Assembly (NCBI GenBank): GCA_029931535.1
Contig: JAQPZY010001675.1
Location: 186,001 to 250,000 of the forward strand
Source: Margaritifera margaritifera
Lineage: Eukaryota; Mollusca; Bivalvia; Unionida; Margaritiferidae
DNA: 64,000 nt
Reading direction: 5' to 3'
This document shows positions 35,280 through 47,399 of the stretch, piece by piece. The notes below the pieces were generated by a model that made no database searches, was not told where the DNA came from, and was given only the letters and a program-made list of their open reading frames with translations. Within the stretch, counting starts at the first letter, position 1; each line of letters starts with the position of its first letter. The position numbers were made by a program, and so were the translations under genes.

Positions 35280-35495
35280 GCTTTCCTACAGTTTACGTTC
35301 AAGTCAAAGTAGGATGATATTCCCGATTGTTGGAAGTTGACTGATGTATCAGACTGGGTTCATGTTGTTTATTATTCTAAACTTCCAATTACTAATTGGA
35401 ATTAGGAATAATCTCCTTGGACTGAGTAATAGCGCTTGGAAAAGATATAGCAATGCAATAATAGCAGGTAATTATTACATAATTAAAATTAGTTT
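35280..35495. repeat. Right inverted terminal repeat of the DIRS-like element
   Basis: This is the inverted partner of 30608-30800. 'tatcagactgggttcatgtt', 'ttccaattactaattggaat', 'ccttggactgagtaatagcg', 'cttggaaaagatatagcaat' and 'gcaataatagcagg' pair with the left repeat in reverse order. Confidence 0.8.
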
Positions 35496-35514
35496 TACCA
35501 CCCCCACCCGCACC

Positions 35515-35706
35515 TGTGCTGAATTACCTAACAGGCAGACTAAGCATGTGCTTAGGGCACCAGCAGAGCATGGGCACCAAAAAAAAAAAAAAGAGAAATT
35601 ACGGTTTAGTATTGTTTTTATTTTGAATTACATATGGGGGGGGCGGGGCACCATAATCTTTTCAGTGCTTAGGGCCTCTAAAAGGTCTTAATCCGGCCCC
35701 CCCTGC
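35515..35706 (-). mobile_element. Non-autonomous DNA-transposon fragment ('ggccggattaagacc' end)
   Basis: Read on the - strand from 35703, 'ggggccggattaagacctttt' followed by 'agaggccctaagcactgaaaa' is a terminus I recognise from hAT-like non-autonomous elements in many animals. The other side has 'aacaggcagactaagcatgt' with 'gcttagggcaccagcagagc'. An internal poly-A and G-rich runs separate the two. It abuts the DIRS-like element's right end. Confidence 0.5.
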
Positions 35707-36520
35707 CCCTCCCAAAAAAATACATTTTGCATAATAACTTCTGTTCTAGAGTTCCAAGTTCTGTGGATGGCTTGCATTTTATGTAAGAAAGAAACCTATA
35801 GATGCTGGTGTCTGAAGGTCAGAGGTCAAGGTCATGGTAAATATAATAAGAACATAATAGTTTCTGCACAGTAAGTTTAGATCAAGACTGCATTGAGACC
35901 CATTGGTCAGTAATAACCAGAGTCATCCATGGCTTCCTAGTGCCTACATGAAAGATTATTACACATGGAGTGGGTGTATAATGTTACATTCATGGTAATC
36001 TTGTTCAGACATTGATAAGGTATTTGTGAACACTGTAAAATACAAACTTATATTACCAGATTGAATTGTAATGATCCAGATGTTAAACATGCCTAAGAAT
36101 AAAAAAGATAGCTTGGTGACAAAAACCAATTCAAGGGGTGTTCTTTACAAAGCTCTATTTAAACGAGTTTTCTCACAGTGACCATATACTGTTTTTTTTT
36201 AATTTGCGCAGAACATCCAGAACTTGTCACATTAGCATAGTTATATTGATCAAATACACCATCAATAAAACATAGACTGTGTTAACAGACAACTTAAGAG
36301 TAATGCTTCAGTTAATATACATTGTACATTGTGTTTCCCACAGAATCTGTAAAAGGCATGGTAATCATCCTCTCCAGATGGCACCTTCTGTACACAGAGG
36401 GCACCTAAATTAATTTCAGTGCACTTTTAGCATTTTGAAGGGCAGTCTTGTTTTTATTGCAATGGTATTGTTCAGTTTATGATGATAATAAGAAAAATAA
36501 AAATAAAAATACTAATAACA

Positions 36521-36567
36521 GATTATTATTATTATTATTATCCAATTATTATTATTATTATTATTAA
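36521..36567. repeat. (ATT)n microsatellite
   Basis: A run of ATT/TTA triplets with one 'tccaa' interruption at 36541-36545. Confidence 0.9.
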
Positions 36568-36899
36568 TATGTTACTCATTGATTAAATTGAATACATACT
36601 TTTAAAAGAAACATTTCAGCATAATAAATGTGTTCTAGATTGTATCACCTTTAATACATTTATAAATAGCATACAAAGCTTTAACTATAAAAAGTCAAGT
36701 CATTCATTAGAAAATGTTCAACAGATAGTTTATGTATTCATGCAGCTTTACAGATGACAGTCTATACATGTTGTAAAATATAAACACTGCAAAATCACTG
36801 CAATTAGTTGTAACTTCTCCTATTAATGGTCAATAATTGGCAAGTCATTCAGAATAAAGAAAGTTGACAAGGCCAAGCCATCATCTGCAAAGAAAATTT

Positions 36900-37305
36900 A
36901 GGTTGGAAAAGATAATCCCTTTAGTCATATCTACTCACTGGCATGCAAAACACTGTTCAGTGAGTGGACACACTGCCACGAGCAGTTGAAATAAACGAAG
37001 AACCCATTTATGCATCATCTTGTGGTGTTAATCCACTTTGGTCACAGATGTATTGCTGCATATGATCGTAGAAATTATATCAAGCCCATGAGTGACCATT
37101 TTTGTTACCTAGACATGTGAGGGCAATTCAAGTTGGAAAGATAATCCCTTTAATCATATCTACTCACCAGCATGTCAGATTCTGTTCAGTGAGTGGATAC
37201 ACTGCTGTGGGCAGTTTAACAAACAAAGAGCTCTGCCGCTTACGATCATAGAAATTATATCAAGCACATAAGTGACTGTTTTTGTTAGCAAGACATGAAA
37301 AGGTT
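36900..37305. repeat. Tandem segmental duplication, ~230-bp unit, two copies
   Basis: 'gttggaaaagataatccctt' at 36903 and 'gttggaaagataatcccttt' at 37133 both start a block. The rest of the block is '.agtcatatctactcac', 'ctgttcagtgagtgga', 'gatcgtagaaattatatcaa' and 'tgac..tttttgtta'. The second copy has a deletion of ~60 bp in the middle. Confidence 0.8.
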
Positions 37306-37309
37306 TGAG

Positions 37310-39050
37310 AAAAAAGACCTGGTGGATGTAAAAAAAAAGGCTAGGCATGGAAAAAAATTGCCAGGTATAGAACAAATAACAGCCAGGCATGGGAATAAAA
37401 CAATATGGCATGACGCCATCCTAAAATGGCCTGTGGGAAACACTAATACAACATGTATTATATGAGCTCCTATGGCTGTAAATGTTTTATTTTTTCATGA
37501 TGTGGCATGATTCATCAAACAATACAGCCAATAAACCATGTTTTTTTACACAGTACTTTACCCATGGCTGAATCAGGAGTTTTGTTTAATTGTAGCATGC
37601 CAAATGTGTGATGTCATTGGTGCCAAAAGACAATCTTTTACTGAGATCTGATATTGCTTATATGGGGTGGGGGTAGCATTTTCCTATGTGTAACACTTCA
37701 TTGTTCCACTTGAAAAATAAGAGATAGGTACAAAGGTGTATGCAACTGAAGAGAAATTATATATTTACCCTGCAACTTTCTGATCAAAATGATACTTGAT
37801 TACTTTTAAAATATGACTTTTGCTTATATAGTGTCAGTAAACTGAGGTAAGTGGTTGTTCAATAAGGTGACTATAAATTGCACCAGAATATTAATCTTCA
37901 TACAGAGCATATACTTGTTATAGGAATCCCTTTAAAGAAAAAAATATAATTTGTCAAGCCCATTTGTGGCCTTCTAAAATTTCTTGACTAATTCCTCAAA
38001 AATGTAGCATTCTATGTGAGAAATCTTTAGTTGTGAAAAGTCATTCAAATTTATTGGAAGATAAAAATGAAGACAAACTTTTATGTCATTTTTTGCAAAG
38101 GCAAATAAGACATGATTGGTCAGGGGAAACATTGCTTATTATGGACAGAGAGGGAGGGTTGTATAAATTTAATTATCGGTATATGCATTAAGATTTTAGT
38201 GATAATTGATCTTCTCCAAATTATTTAAACTAGCTGCTATTAATGATCTAACTAATTCTATCTGCAATTTCACCAGTCATTTTTAAATTAGTATGAATTT
38301 TCAAAAAGGAATCTTAAAGCAACTGAACACAGATGTTGTGAGAGTAAGAATAAGAATGAATGAATGAACAAATTAATGTACAAAGAAAGAGACAAAAAAG
38401 ACAAATTACGAAATATATCAATACAAAAAGAATTTAGAATAAACAAGATGAAGTGAAATATGGTTCTTAGATATAAATTACATATTTTACTTTTGAATAA
38501 GGGTTAGTGTTTACATTAGAGAGAGAGCAATAAAACAGTTATATGAGCTTGTCACTCTTGGGTACACACAGTAAACATAGCTGACAAGCTACTAGTCTCC
38601 CCAATTAGAGGACTTGAGACAACAAAACACATTTTCATATTATTTAATCTGCCACATCTGATCTTAATTTTATCCTTGTGTCTTTTTTGTAAACATTGGA
38701 ATTTAAAATAGTGAAAAGACATTCAGAGTGTGGATATGATCTAAATAGAATTAGTTTATTGATAGTATTAAACTGGCAGGAATATAGTACTTTTTGATGT
38801 AATTCAGACAAGCGGTTGCTTACTACTACTGCCATTTTAGTATCAGATTTCAAACCAATTAGGTGTGACATCAAAAATTTTCAAACATTACTTCCATTAA
38901 ACATACAGACATGTAAAGTATTGTAAATTCAACACTTTCTCTTGTGTTTATTTTTTGTCTCTGTTTTGTAATCGCCTTCAACAAAAAAACAGTGACAATC
39001 TAAAGATCTTAGGCTAGTTGAAAACTTGTTTTGCACTGTACATTGTCAGT
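37310..39050. other. Non-coding intron 3 sequence
   Basis: No ORF, RNA or clear mobile element. Short imperfect repeats of 'aggcatggaaaaaa' occur at about 37343-37400. I see nothing else that I can support. Confidence 0.45.
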
Positions 39051-39955
39051 TTTTAGCTCTACTAAACCAGAAGAGCTCATAGGATGATCTTTAGTCTCTT
39101 TTTCAATGTCTTTCCATCCTTTAGCACAGGTTTGTTATCACTACTCCTCCTAAACTACTTGGAGGATAGCCATGAAACTTTACGCACATAATCATCATAC
39201 AGTCTAACTGGTCCTGAATGAAAATGGTTTTGCTGAGTGATCCACTATGGCCACTACAGAGGACATCTTGAAAATCATAGTATCACTACTTCTTCTAAAT
39301 GGATTGTCCTATCAATATAGGGGTTTCACTAAAAGACATCTTAGGATGTCTGGTTGGTCCAAAATGAAAATGGTGCTGATATGACATCCAATATGGCCAC
39401 CATATCAGCCATCTTGAAAATCTTCTTATCACTACTCTTCCTGAAGGAAAAGTCATATCAACATGGGGTTTTCACCAGAAGACTTTTTATGCTGTCTAGT
39501 TGGTCCTAAATAAAAATGGTTCCTCTTGAACATTAAGTATGGCTGCCACAGTGGTCATTTTGAAAATCTTATAATCGCTGCTCCTCCTGAATGGATGGCC
39601 ATATCAACATGTAGTTTTCTTATGATATCAAGTTGGTCCTAAATTAAAATGGTGCCAGTCGGACATATAGTATGACTGCCATGGCAGATATCTGAAAATC
39701 TTGTTATCGCTTCTCCTTCTGAAAGGAAAGTCATATCAACATTGGGTTTTCAACAGAAGACTTCTTGTGATGAAAATGGTGCTGATTTTAAATCCATTTT
39801 GGCTGCCACAGTGGCTAATTTGAAAATCTCATCACTCAAGAATATCAGAGATGGTTTCAACACTCAGCAGTTATAATTAGAAATGGCTTTATCTTGAATT
39901 CCTGGAAATTCTTTTCAGACAGAAGAGTGTCAGTCCCTTTGAGGGACTCTAGTTT
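39050..39955. repeat. ~140-bp unit array, best-preserved copy with both termini
   Basis: The head is 'agctctactaaaccagaagagctcataggatg', then 'catgaaactttacgcaca'. About five units follow with 'ggtcctgaatgaaaatggtt', 'ccaatatggccaccat', 'gccatcttgaaaatctt'. The tail is 'caagaatatcagagatggtttcaacactcagcag ... cttgaattcctgga ... gtgtcagtccctttgagggact'. The same head and tail occur at 20.12-20.75 kb, which defines the family's boundaries. Confidence 0.75.
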
Positions 39956-40826
39956 GCATTTATTTGAATCAATCCCTGACACTAGATCCCTTGCTGGATC
40001 CAGTGCACTTGAAAGGACCATTATTCACTGTATGATTTGTATTCATTATACATTTTGTTCTTGCATGAACTTGTTTCATGTTAACTTAATGAACAAGTTA
40101 AAGATCTGTATTTTTAAAACAGTGTGCTTTTAAAAAAAAACAAACAAACAGGAGTAATAGGTAAGGACAAAATGAGTGCAAGGAATGGAAAGTATGTAAA
40201 TATTTTAGTCTTCTGCTTACTGCTGATGCCATGAAAGTCTGTTGATATTAGACATTAAAAACATTTACTGCTTGAACCAAGCAGTGATCATTGCTAAATG
40301 AAGAGTGGCACCAATGATGTCACGATAAGAATGGTAACTCTGCTAGTCTTTACTGAAATTCAGCTGTATTTTCCTCACAGGGTAGGCAGTTGTACTTGAA
40401 AATTATAATTAAACTACTATTTCATGTTTCCTAAATAAAATGACCAATATTAGTTATATTTAATAAGATAATAATGGTATTTTATAGCAAACTTTACTTC
40501 CTAAAATTTGACTAAATTTGACCTTTAAAATTAAATTAATTTGTGCAATTTGAATGCATTAAACAATTTTTGTATGTCTTTTAGTCCATTTGTTTGCATA
40601 AAATATGCATATATTCTGCTTATCTAGAACCCAGGTTCACCGTTATACAACTTGACTCAACATTTTGAGTAATAAAATGTCACTCCAGATTTGGAAATAT
40701 TACATGTACTAACAATTAATAAATGCAGCTTTTTGATTGGTCAGAATATTTTCAAGTGAGATCTGGAGTTACATTTTATGATGGAAGGGTCTGATAGCTT
40801 TTTATATGTTTTATTAATTTTTTCAG

Positions 40827-40905
40827 TTTTGGATACCCAGATCCTGATTACTTGAGGAGAGTCCAAGAAGAATTGGCAGCAAATGGGGTCACTGAGGACA
40901 CATAA
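40827..40905 (+). CDS. Macro/Deltex gene, exon D: C-terminal end of the Deltex domain and stop
   Basis: The acceptor is 'taattttttcag' ending at 40826. The exon enters in phase 2, which joins AA from exon C with T to give Asn504. Residues 505-529 read 'FGYPDPDYLRRVQEELAANG' then 'VTEDT' and TAA at 40903-40905. 'GYPDP.YL..V..EL...G' is the conserved last helix of Deltex C-terminal domains, and the 'GVTED' ending resembles DTX1/DTX2/DTX4. The exon is only 79 bp and would be missed by any ORF scan. Its exact phase match and the family-typical ending make it secure. The four exons give 1590 in-frame bases including the stop. Confidence 0.95.
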
Positions 40906-42183
40906 TGCAAACTCATCGTGACTGATGTACCAACAGATAATTGTGACTGATAACATTTTGTCATGGAATTGTTTGTCTTCATAAATTAAAACGTTTACAT
41001 CAGATTTTTATAAATCTAGTGCATCTGGCATTTTTGGGACAGAATGTTTTACTATGATCCTGGGTGGAACTTCATGTCAATAATATTTAGCAAAAACAGT
41101 TTCCTTGCTAAATCTACTAAATGTTCATGCTTATGAAAATTGTGATTTACAGTTTTTAGATATGTCCAAAGTTGTGTGTTGCTATTTTATATCATATTTC
41201 TGTTCAGTAGATCATTTTTGTAAAAATATAAACATCATCGATCTGTGGACACCTCCACACTTTATGAAATTTAAATGCATGGCAATCATTTTGCCCACCT
41301 CAGACAAATAGATTTATGACATTTTATTCATGCTGTGACTCATTGTAACTTCTGCCATTCATGTATATACAACTTAACAATACCTAGCATAGTAAGGCAG
41401 GGAGGTATTGGAATTCTAATATTGTTAATGTATTTTGATAGGAATTACCCAGCAGTCTCCCTTGATTAGTTCCAAGTTATCTTCGAGAGACTAGATAAGT
41501 GATGCAGATGCTCATCACTAGTTTATGAAGGAAAATTTGGAAAGAGTTGATAAGTGTACTGTTTACTGATTGTCAGTGTATGCAAAATTTGTATGTTACT
41601 TGCTGGAATTTTCTCAGTAACTTATCAGTTTCTCTCAGTTGTTTATCAATATAAAAATGTTTCTCTATGCAAAGTGATTAGTTTATGTAAAATATACTTG
41701 TTAGGACCAGTTATGAACTTTCAATAGAACTGATAAAGATGAATACATATGCATACTTGTCAATATTTGTTCTTGCATCAGTTTATTAAAATTAGTTGTA
41801 AATAGATTTAGAAATTAAATATTTTGGTCATTCATATGGAATTATTTTGGGAAGAGATATTTTCAGTCAGATGTGTGTTGTGTAGATAAATGAGTTGTAT
41901 ATACTTGGACAAAAATAATAGATTTCATGAATAATATCTTGATTTTTGTCAAGCCAACAGTGGAAAAGGTTTCTCATTGACAGCAGTGGCAAATTCATTC
42001 TGTGACACACTTGCTCACTTCTTTGACCTTGGTGGCAAGGGCACAAAGTTTACAAAAATGCTTGGAGTGTGGACTTGAAATGCTTTGTTTTTTTAAGACT
42101 TTGTTAAGATTGTATGTATGTGTGGATGGATGGACTGTTACCAGATTTTCTTTGATATTGTATAGTCTCTGTTCTCAGTTAAT

Positions 42184-42185
<2 letters not shown>
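40906..42185 (+). other. Probable 3' UTR and 3' flank of the macro/Deltex gene
   Basis: After the TAA no further coding signal is seen. The sequence is unique-looking and AT-rich. I did not find an unambiguous AATAAA followed by a GT-rich element close to the stop, so the cleavage site is not called. Confidence 0.4.

Positions 42186-42259
<74 letters not shown>
42186..42259. repeat. (TA)n microsatellite
   Basis: Uninterrupted alternating TA/AT for ~73 bp. Confidence 0.97.
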
Positions 42260-42261
<2 letters not shown>

Positions 42262-43303
42262 ATTGATTATATGGAAATATTTTGTGTTATTTTGCACTTT
42301 ATATAGCTTTAATGAATGTTTGCTATGTGTTAATGTTGTCTGAGGTATCATCATATGCTAGTCTTATGTTCATAGTATTTCTCACATTTCTTACTGATAA
42401 GCCCACAGGACCTGTCTTGTAAATGTGGGCATATCATTGAACAAGGTTTGCATAGATACAACTTTGCCCATCAAGCATAGGCTTATTATTGAAGAAATAT
42501 AGTATATTTATAGGTTTCATCTGTAGTTGTTTTCATTACTGCATAGTCTTAGCATTGTTCTGTTAGTTATAGATAATGCTTGCAGATTTTCTTTACCAAC
42601 ACAGTAAAATATTGAGTGAACATACATTTTATTAAGGCAATTGGCCTTTGATATAATATTTAGATTACTAATCAATAGTACTAGAGTCACCATGATCTGA
42701 ATGACCAGCATTTTACTTATATTTGCTTGAAATGTCACATAACATCATTTTTATTTTATTTTATTTACCAATTTCATATACAAAAGTCACATAATATTAG
42801 ATTGAATTACAGTGTCCTAGGCATCTATATGATTTTAGTTAATACCTTTAACCTTTCTTTGCATACCATAAGAATGTGCATTTCATTGCAGTTTCTGAAA
42901 GTCATTTAATAACATGTTTCTGCTTGCAGATGCTCACAAAGGGTTAAAATAGTTTGATTCATGTAATTACAATTATATCAAGAAAGAAAATGTAATACAC
43001 TTTATTAATTTGTTGAAGATATGTTGATTTTGCAATAACAGTTTATTCAAGCTTAAATTCTCTTGCTTGAAGCCAATTTAGGAATATAATTCTAATCTGT
43101 GCTTCATTTAAAATAACTTTCCTTATACCTTTAAAATATTGCATGTCATCCTGCAGTGTTGAGATTTTTAAGTACTTTTACATACATACATTTTATACAT
43201 AAATCATGTAAATGTATATATGTATTTTATAAATTAATTTATCTAATTGGATAAACAAAGATTTTTTTAGACTTAACATTTTGTGTGAGTATGACATAAA
43301 GCA
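42260..43303. other. Non-coding, no recognised feature
   Basis: AT-rich sequence without supported ORFs, RNAs or repeats on either strand. Confidence 0.4.
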
Positions 43304-43305
43304 TA

Positions 43306-43935
43306 CCGTATTTTTGTGTGTATAATGCACACTGATGTATAATGTGCACCCCGACTTTTAATCCAGAATGAAGGAAAAAACTTAGTTCTGCCATATAACA
43401 TGCATGTGATATAATACATTTTAAAATCTTGATAATTTCACTCTGAAATTATGAAATGAAGAACAAATTTTATTAGATTAACAGTTATCAAATATTGAAC
43501 ATTTACAGGTATGCTAATCATATTTGTTGTGCTGCAGTGCAGTACTTTTAACAGCTTTAGCAAAAACATGACAGTAGAACAACAACTTACCAGTTGTATG
43601 TACCTGTATTTACAGTCGAGTCACAGAGCAAAAAGCTACACAGTGATGTGAAATAAAATGAGTTTATTAACATAAGCAATCAAAGAACAAGACTATCGAG
43701 GTTTGTACACATTATTTATTAATTTAATATTGCTAGTAAACAATTTAGTTACAATGTGATGGATATAATATTTCACAAGGAGTGAATGTGACATGTAGGC
43801 AGCTTTAGTGCGTTTGATCCTTTCATCAGATCGACCTAGAAAAAAATGGGGTTTTTTTTGCTCTTCTGTAAAATGTGCACCCTCACCTGAAAAAAGAAAT
43901 TAGGTAAAATAAGTGTGTGTTTTACTAAAATATGG
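43306..43935. mobile_element. Non-autonomous DNA transposon, Tc1/mariner-like, TA target
   Basis: The left end 'ccgtatttttgtgtgtataa' with 'tgcacact' pairs imperfectly with the inverse of the right end 'aagtgtgtgttttactaaaa' plus 'tatgg'. Both ends are flanked by TA (43304-43305 and 43936-43937). 'aatgtgcaccc' occurs near each end (~43340 and ~43872). No transposase ORF is present. Confidence 0.55.
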
Positions 43936-44016
43936 TATATCAAGAAGTGCAAAGTAGTTACATGTAGCATAGTTAAAGCAGATTTTAAATCTATAATAGT
44001 CATAACTGTGTAAATT

Positions 44017-44196
44017 GCCTGCAAATTAGCCGACACTTGACATACAAGATGGCCTAGGCACTGCTACCTGTAGGCATGCAAATTAGCTGGCATATGACAT
44101 ACAGGAAGTCCTAGCCTCTATTACCTGTAGGCATGCAAATTAGCTGGCAAATGATATACAAGAAGGCCCAGGCTCTGCTGTCTCTAGGCCTGCAAT
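44017..44196. repeat. 57-bp tandem repeat, 3 copies
   Basis: 'gcatgcaaattagctggca' starts units at 44017 (as 'gcctgcaaattagccgaca'), 44074 and 44131. Each continues with 'tgacatacaagaaggcctag' and 'ctacctgtag'. Confidence 0.9.
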
Positions 44197-44460
44197 TCTT
44201 TATTAAAAACTATTTCTCATAAGATAGTACATAAAGTCAGAATATAACTGTATGTACATAATCCATCCTATATATACAATTAATGTACCAAATTATTAAT
44301 ATTTTTGCACAAAATCTCACATTTTAATAGTGCCAAATTATATGTGGAAAGTTAGAATCTAATTAAACTCAAAGTCAGAAATCAGACCAAGGAGCAATGA
44401 GTCAAGAAAATCTCTAGGGATCAAAATTTGCATTCAGAATCCAAAGTTTTCTTGACACTT

Positions 44461-44546
44461 AAAGATTTTCTCATAATAAGAATATTAGAAATGTTGAGAG
44501 ATTAAAGATTTTCTCATAATAAGAATATTAGAAATGTTGAGAGATC
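44461..44546. repeat. 43-bp tandem duplication
   Basis: 'aaagattttctcataataag' begins at 44461 and again at 44504. The remaining 'aatattagaaatgttgagag' is identical in both copies, so the duplication is recent. Confidence 0.95.
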
Positions 44547-45474
44547 TTTAATATCAACTATTGTGCATATATTGTAAAAATGAATTACATTTGGGGATGT
44601 AGAGTATTAAATCTTTTTTTATAATTTTTAAATTGTGGTTTGATTCTCTTTTGTCTTTGAGTTTCTTTGTCACTACAAGCTATAGCTACAGGGTGACTCC
44701 ACCTGCAGATTTGTTAACAAATTGTGAATTTTTCACAGAGTTTGTGGATTTGTAGTGTATTTAGCAATTTTGTGGATTTTCTCATTTTTGTTGACTCCTT
44801 ATACTGTAATGTATATATATATGTGCAAATGAACACACTAATTTAAATTCTTTAAATAAGGTACAATGTTTGACCTCACACTTGTGAATAATTAAATAAA
44901 TAATTAAATATAAATAATTTAGGTGGCATGTAAAGTTGCATGTATTATTTACAGAAGGAAATGAGCTACTGCATATTCCAGGAAACCAAAAATAAATTGG
45001 GATTCACACTTAGTAAGATTTCACAGTTTTTATATAATTTGTGGATTGTTGTGGACTGTTAGATTGTCAGCCATGTTCTTGTTGTCACCCTGGAGTTATG
45101 TACAATGTAATAAGCACATACCTAATCTTAGCATATATATTATTTTCTCTTTAAAAGCTTGAATCTTATGAATCACTTGGTCTAGCCACATACATGCTTG
45201 GCATAACATGCCAATTGCTGGCTCTCAAAGTCATATCCAGATAGTACAAAACCCTTGATTCCTGTACAACCCTATTGGTGAATTATTACATATTCATATT
45301 ATAATTCATAGCTGTAGATACTGTTCACCTAACATATTCAAGCAAATATTAGGAGGTTAATTTATTTATGATTGTTCTCAAATTAATAAACAAAGACTTT
45401 TGATTGCAATCCAAAAACCCATAATGCAGTATAGTTTGCTTACTCATAAAAGCTTAAACTGACTTGGAATCATA

Positions 45475-46800
45475 TATTCTGCACATATATTTTTGTTGGT
45501 ATTGTATTTCAAGACTGAGAGAGAAGCTTTAATAAATTTTTCATTAATACAATAATCCAGAACTTATTTCCTAATTTAATTTATTGTGTATGACTTTATT
45601 TTGTAGTGTAGAACACTCTTGTACTATAGTGTTTTATGATCTTACTGAGTTATGTTTAAAGTCTCATCATGTGCAAGCATAATTTTCCTGATGTATCACT
45701 GGTTTATTTACCCTTTGCATTGATGTAAACACACCATGGAAACTTGCTATTTAAAAGCACCTAAATATAGAACCAAAACATATTTGGAAGAAACCCTGGA
45801 GGTTAAACCAAAAACCCTGATGCTCAGATTAAGTTTCCTAATCAAAACACTTACACTTTTATTCTTGAATCAGGGTTTCCATGGGTCAAGAAAGAGTTAA
45901 GGAATTTTGAATTATCAAGAAAGTGTGCAAAAGGTCAGATAATTTTTGTGATAAGTCAGGGAAAATTGAAATTTTGGTCCAAAGTCAAAGATTAGACAGA
46001 GAATTTGTGTACCCTCAGACAGGGGAATTTTAGTATGGATGAGCTCATGTGGAAATGTGCTGTGTAATGTCACTACTTGGCTCATTTTTTTATCCAAGAT
46101 TTCAAATGAGCTTCAGTGCCAAATACTACTGTAGGAAATGTACAGATTATTGTATATTTTGTTGTCAGTATTGTATTCCAACACACAAAAGAAAGCTTTA
46201 ATATTTTTTGTTATTAAAAAAATCGAGAACTTACTTCCTAATTTGATTAATTTGGTATGACTTTATCATGAAGTGTAGATCAATCTTGTACTAATTATGA
46301 TCTCACTGAGCTATGTCTAAAGTCACATGATGTGCAAGCATAATTTGCCTTGTGTATCACTAGTTTATTTATCCTTTGCTTTGATGTCATCACCTAGTTT
46401 ATTTATCCTTTGCTTTGATGTCATCACATCATGTAAAATTGCTATTTAAAAGCACCTAAATATAGAACCAAGACATATTTGGAAGAAACCCTGGAGCTTA
46501 AACGTTGCACCATGATTTTCAGATTAAGTTTCCTTATGAAAACAATTACACTTTCATTGTTGAATCAGAGATTTCATGGATAGGAAAGAGCCAGGGAATT
46601 TTAAATTATCAAAAAAGTCTGCAAAAAGTCTGAATTTTTGAAAGAGTCAGTGAAAACTGAAATTTGAAAGAGTCAGTGAAAATTGAAAGAGTCAGTGAAA
46701 ATTGAAATTTTAGTCCAAAGTCAGAGATTAGTTAGAGAATTTTGCACCCTCAGTTAAAGAAATTTTTAATATGGACGAGCTAATGGGGAAATGTGCTGTG
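45475..46800. repeat. Segmental tandem duplication, ~665-bp unit
   Basis: Blocks recur in the same order ~670 bp apart. 'gaacttatttcctaattt' is at ~45552 and 46221, 'tgtgcaagcataattttcc' at ~45671 and 46331, 'ctatttaaaagcacctaaat' at ~45750 and 46441, and 'gtccaaagtcaaagattag' at ~45979 and 46712. 'gaaatgtgctgtgtaatgtca' is at ~46052 and 46789. The divergence indicates an old duplication. Confidence 0.85.
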
Positions 46801-47360
46801 TAATGTCAGTAGCTAGGCCTGTTTTCTTATCCATGATGTGTAATGTCAGTAGCTAGGCCTGTTTTCTTATCCATGATGTGTAATGTCAGTAGGTAGGCCT
46901 GATTTCTTATCCATGATGTGTAATGTCACAATCTAGGCCTGTTTTCTTATCCATGATGTGTAATGTCACAAGTTATACCTGTTTTCTTATCCATGATGTG
47001 TAATGTCACAAGCTAGGCCTGTTTTCTTGTCCATGATGTGTAATGTCATAAGCTAGGCCTGTTTTCTTGTCCATGATGTGCAATGTCACAAGCTAGGCCT
47101 GTTTTCTTATCCATGATGTGTAATGTCACAAGCTAGTCCTGTTTTCTTATCCATGATGTGTAATGTCACCAGCTAGTCCTGTTTTCTTATCCATGATGTG
47201 TAATGTCACCAGCTAGGCCTTTTTTCTTATCCATGATGTGTAATGTCACCAGCTAGGGCTTTTTTCTTATCCATGATGTGTAATGTCAGTAGCTAGGCCT
47301 GTTTTCTTATCCATGATGTGTAATGTCAGTAGCTAGGCCTGTTTTCTTATCCATGATTTC
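46795..47360. repeat. 40-bp minisatellite, 14 copies
   Basis: The unit 'taatgtcagtagctaggcct' + 'gttttcttatccatgatgtg' repeats at exact 40-bp steps from 46801 to 47321 with no indels. The variable bases are 'cagtagct', 'cacaagct' and 'caccagct', with like variants clustered. The seed exists as a single copy at the equivalent position of the other duplicate (~46061-46100). Confidence 0.97.
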
Positions 47361-47399
47361 TAATGGGTTTCAGTGCAAAATATTTGCAGTATCCTCAGA

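Larger units (their letters stand above)
30608..35495 (+). mobile_element. DIRS-like tyrosine-recombinase retrotransposon, decayed but structurally complete
   Basis: The element lies in intron 3 in the host gene's sense orientation. Its ends are inverted repeats of ~180 bp. The coding order, all broken by stops and frameshifts, is a gag-like region (~31.2-32.8 kb), DIRS-type RT (~32.95-33.33 kb), RNase H (~33.43-34.35 kb) and tyrosine recombinase (~34.44-34.98 kb). A 35.15-35.26 kb segment combines sequence from both outer ends, as expected for the internal complementary region used to recircularise DIRS elements. The family is shared with the fragment at 1.1-1.5 kb. The element is old and inactive. 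Confidence 0.85.

Noticed and set aside
46795..47360. CRISPR-like regular 40-bp periodicity
   Set aside because: Units are contiguous with no unique spacers, and the sequence is eukaryotic. It is a minisatellite.
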